DNA of 64,000 bases, taken from Gremmenia infestans. Its lineage: Eukaryota > Ascomycota > Leotiomycetes > Helotiales > Hamatocanthoscyphaceae. The stretch is from NCBI GenBank assembly GCA_032629725.1, contig JAFEVB010000008.1, positions 186,001 through 250,000 of the forward strand, read 5' to 3'. The notes under the pieces were generated by a model, which saw only the letters and a program-made list of their open reading frames with translations, had not been told where the DNA came from and ran no database searches. Each line of letters begins with the position of its first letter. Position 1 is the stretch's first letter. Positions 61,371 to 64,000 of the stretch are shown here, in pieces. Both the position numbers and the translations under genes were made by a program.

Positions 61371-61819
61371 GAAAGCATTTTATCTAAGTTCTTTAAAGTC
61401 TGCCTTTTAAAAATTATAGAAAATAGTTATAAGGACTTTAAGTAATATCTAAAAAGGCAGATAAAAAAGTTAACGGAGGATAAGGAGGCTTAAATGCTAC
61501 TCTTAGAGCAGTTATTCTAAGTTACCCTCGCTATGCATATTCTAACCTTTCTATTATTTCCTAATAATACTAAATATTTTACCTACTCTCTCTAAGGTAT
61601 ACGGTAGTAGAAGCTTAAAAATAGTCCTATTTATCGCCTGCGTTTATAGGGAAGTCTAAAGTATTAAATATATTATATTAAACCTATAAAATTAGAGGGT
61701 ACTTAGTATTAGATATAGCCTCTATTTTAGGAAGCGCAGGGACTAAAGACAGATAGAGGAGTATAAAATTCTAGGACTCGCCCCCGCGTAGTGCTATTAT
61801 TATCCCCTCTACTGCTTTA

Positions 61820-62690
61820 AATCCACTTCTCTACTAATAAATAGGATATGCAACTCTATTATTAAAGTATAAAGAAGAGCGAAACTCTTCTAGGAAGGCG
61901 TTGCAGTGGTGCGTTATCTAATAGTATTAAAAGGCAGATGCAGGTAGTAGTAAGCAAAACTAATAAGTCCCTTTATAATACGCCTAGAGTTCCTGCAACT
62001 AAGGAAGCAATCTAAATATTTCTCCTATCTTATAAATTAGCTCTATAAGGTAGATTTTTTAGAAAGGGTAAAGTATCTCTACGAATTTATTCTTATAGTA
62101 TTAATTATTTATTCCTATAACATAGAAGAAATCGTTCTTAAGGTTAATAAAGAAGCCGATTTTATTATCTTTAGCGGAGATAGAGTCTTAGTTATACTTT
62201 AGGTAGATTTAACGGCTCTTATAGCAGGCAAGGAGCAGTGCTTACTATTCCGGGATATAGGCTTTTAAGATTATATAGGCATCTATGCTCTTCTTATACT
62301 TAAGATAGATAATAATAGTTTTAGGGGAATTTGCAATAGCAAATCCCTAGATTAGATTGCAAAGTTTATAAGCTAGTCGAGGGAAGCATTTAAACTCTAC
62401 TAGTTTCTAGTTATTTAAAAAGAGTAATATCGCATGCCTAGAAGCTTAGGAGACTAAGTTAGGCGTAATATAGTATAGCTTAGGGAAATAATAGGCAAAT
62501 TGTGATTTGGTAATAATAGTAAGAGGTAGCTAGTACTTATAGGTTCTAATTATTTTATTAGCCTTGCCAGGTATTATTATATAGCGGCGCAGCTAGGTAG
62601 AAGCCACGCCGTATAGTTATAAGACAATTTTGCAACTAAGAGTAGCTAAGGGCAATTGTAGAAGATGGTTAAAGCTGCGCTATGAAATGA
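61820..62690 (+). pseudogene. Decayed coding tract, function unknown
   Basis: One plus-strand frame carries coherent, amphipathic protein-like sequence interrupted only by TAG/TAA/TGA codons explicable by C-to-T or G-to-A change. It includes LYKVDFLERVKYLYEFILIV, EEIVLKVNKEADFIIFSGDR, DYIGIYALLILKIDNNSF and SNYFISLARYYYIAAQLG. I do not recognise the family. It may extend upstream; the start was not determined. Confidence 0.45.
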
Positions 62691-63499
62691 TGTGAATATA
62701 ATAGACAGGTCTATTAGTCCTTCTATTATCACTTATTATCTCTCCAATTAAGGAGCTGTCTAGTGCTAGGTTATATATTATACCCTACTACTAAATAACT
62801 GCTAATATAGCCGCCTTTAGATTATATAGGAGGTAATTACGTGGTTATTAGAAGAAAAAAAACTTTTAACTAGAAGCAGATATAAGGCTTAGCATGATTT
62901 ATTATCTATACTTATTACGGTATATATATGCTAACCTGTCTTACCTTATAATGCCGCCTTGACCCTGCTAATGTTCTAGTTGATTTACTAAGCTTTAACT
63001 ACGAAGTCTAAGATAATAAAAAAGGGCTAGAAACTCCTTTAAGCATATTTATTTAAAAATTCACACCTTAGTTTTAAGTATAAGAGACTAAAGCGTGCTA
63101 TAAGCCCTAAGCTAACCTTTAGGCAAAAGCAATTAGGTAATAGATCCTCTATGCTCCGCTCCGGGATATTAGTTACCTTTCTAGTTAAGTTCTATAATAT
63201 AATACTAGTTAGAGATAGGTAGTAACTTAAAATCTTTTAAGTATTATCCGGGATCTAGTTTTAGGCGTAGTTAAGTAGTAGTTTAAGCACTATAGCATAA
63301 ACTAGAAAGACTTAGAAAGGAGATATTAGGCGCGGAGGTTTATATAAACACGGTTCTATTATTAGACTTGGTACTAGGAGCACTTCCGCCACCTTGCTAG
63401 GCACTACCTATATTAATCCTACTTATTAAGAAGACGGTGCTTATACTTCTACCTTCTCCTATAACCGCGCCGCCGCTTAACCCTTTAGCCCTATCTAAA

Positions 63500-64000
63500 A
63501 TTAGCTGCAAGACCTTTATACTATATGCGAGCTGCTGCTATGGTCTATGGTAGTCGACGACGTCTAATATGCAGAAGTTATATAGCTTTACGCCTAACCC
63601 GCTTTCTGCTTATTAAGCAGGGGCTTAGCGGAGTTATTATTAATAACTTTAAATATAACTAAGACGGCGAACGTGGTAATACCTAGAGCTGATCGTCCAC
63701 CGAGCTCCCTTATTAAATCCTAAAGCATAGTTATATAGTTAATCTCGCGTGTCTTCTCGTTAGCGGAGATAAACTAGCCTAGGCTTGTAGTTATACCCTA
63801 TAACGCATTAACCTAGTAGAACCTCTTAGTGGACGCGACTTTATCTAGGAACCTAGTATAATCTGTGTCTAGGGTGTTAAATAAAGGTCTAAACGCGAAC
63901 TTAGACAAGCCGATCCTTATAAAGTGCACGCCGATTCTTCTCCCGCTTCTACTACCCTGCTTAGTCTGCTTTAAGAGCACACTTAGGTTAATGCCGTCTA
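63500..64000 (-). pseudogene. Decayed coding tract running into the window edge, function unknown
   Basis: One minus-strand frame from 64000 reads RIGVHFIRIGLSKFAFRPLF, DTDYTRFLDKVASTKRFY, KTREINYITML and ELGGRSALGITTFAVLVIF, with only TAG/TAA stops in the first 125 codons. The tract is partial, with its start beyond the window. The order of charged and hydrophobic residues looks like a real protein but no family is recognised. It faces the plus-strand tract at 61820. Confidence 0.45.

Larger units (their letters stand above)
52914..64000 (+). mobile_element. Left end of a large DUF3435 (Starship captain-like) element, decayed; right end outside window
   Basis: At 52,914 the AT-saturated G3 sequence stops and a tract of moderate GC begins TGTAACGG. 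Two 18-bp direct repeats lie 14 bp inside. The first gene, 450 bp inside and reading inward, encodes a DUF3435 tyrosine recombinase; in Starship elements the captain is the first gene at the 5' end and reads inward. The following 8 kb have no reverse transcriptase, gag or LTR signal, only decayed coding tracts. Starship identity is inference; a solitary decayed DUF3435 repeat is the alternative. Confidence 0.55.

Noticed and set aside
1..64000. CRISPR array, rRNA or bacterial-type operons
   Set aside because: No regular spaced repeats or rRNA sequence was seen. Introns and element types are fungal.

Overview
The window is nuclear DNA of a filamentous ascomycete (Pezizomycotina). The evidence is short GT-AG introns with CTAAY-type branch sites, a five-domain AROM protein, a Zn2Cys6 regulator, a Tad1-like LINE, Gypsy elements full of RIP-type C-to-T and G-to-A changes, and a DUF3435 recombinase. 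A placement in Leotiomycetes is only a guess from the look of the elements.

Bases 1-21,400 are an ordinary gene-bearing tract. It holds a complex I assembly factor of the NDUFAF2/B17.2L type (413-1216, minus), a three-finger C2H2 regulator resembling fungal Rpn4-like proteins (4517-6694, plus), the pentafunctional shikimate enzyme ARO1 (8080-12893, minus), a Zn2Cys6 regulator assembled here from nine exons (14779-17710, plus), an old yellow enzyme (18250-19383, plus) and an APH-fold kinase-like gene (20412-21440, plus). The last 12 or so codons of the kinase-like gene come from a LINE tail.

Bases 21,400-52,913 are a nest of dead retrotransposons. A nearly full-length LINE (minus, 21403 to about 27446) marks the edge. 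Next come a saturated-mutation Gypsy integrase fragment (27450-29490), a hypermutated LINE 5' piece and a much less mutated LINE 3' piece. An older Gypsy (minus) is split inside its reverse transcriptase by a younger Gypsy, G1 (34093-40537, target duplication taata). A second younger Gypsy of the same family, G2 (45038-51603, target duplication ctaat), splits another old Gypsy (plus). G1 and G2 each carry an extra ORF, antisense to gag-pol, beside the 3' LTR.

At 52,914 the composition changes abruptly. A tract with moderate GC begins TGTAACGG, carries two subterminal 18-bp repeats, and has a decayed DUF3435 tyrosine-recombinase gene as its first gene (53362-55821). The remaining 8 kb to the window end holds decayed, unrecognised coding tracts. 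This layout matches the 5' (captain) end of a Starship-type element, whose other end lies outside the window.

In the most mutated blocks nearly every C is followed by T and nearly every G is preceded by A. Aligned LINE copies show C lost in CpA, CpG and CpC contexts while CpT is kept.
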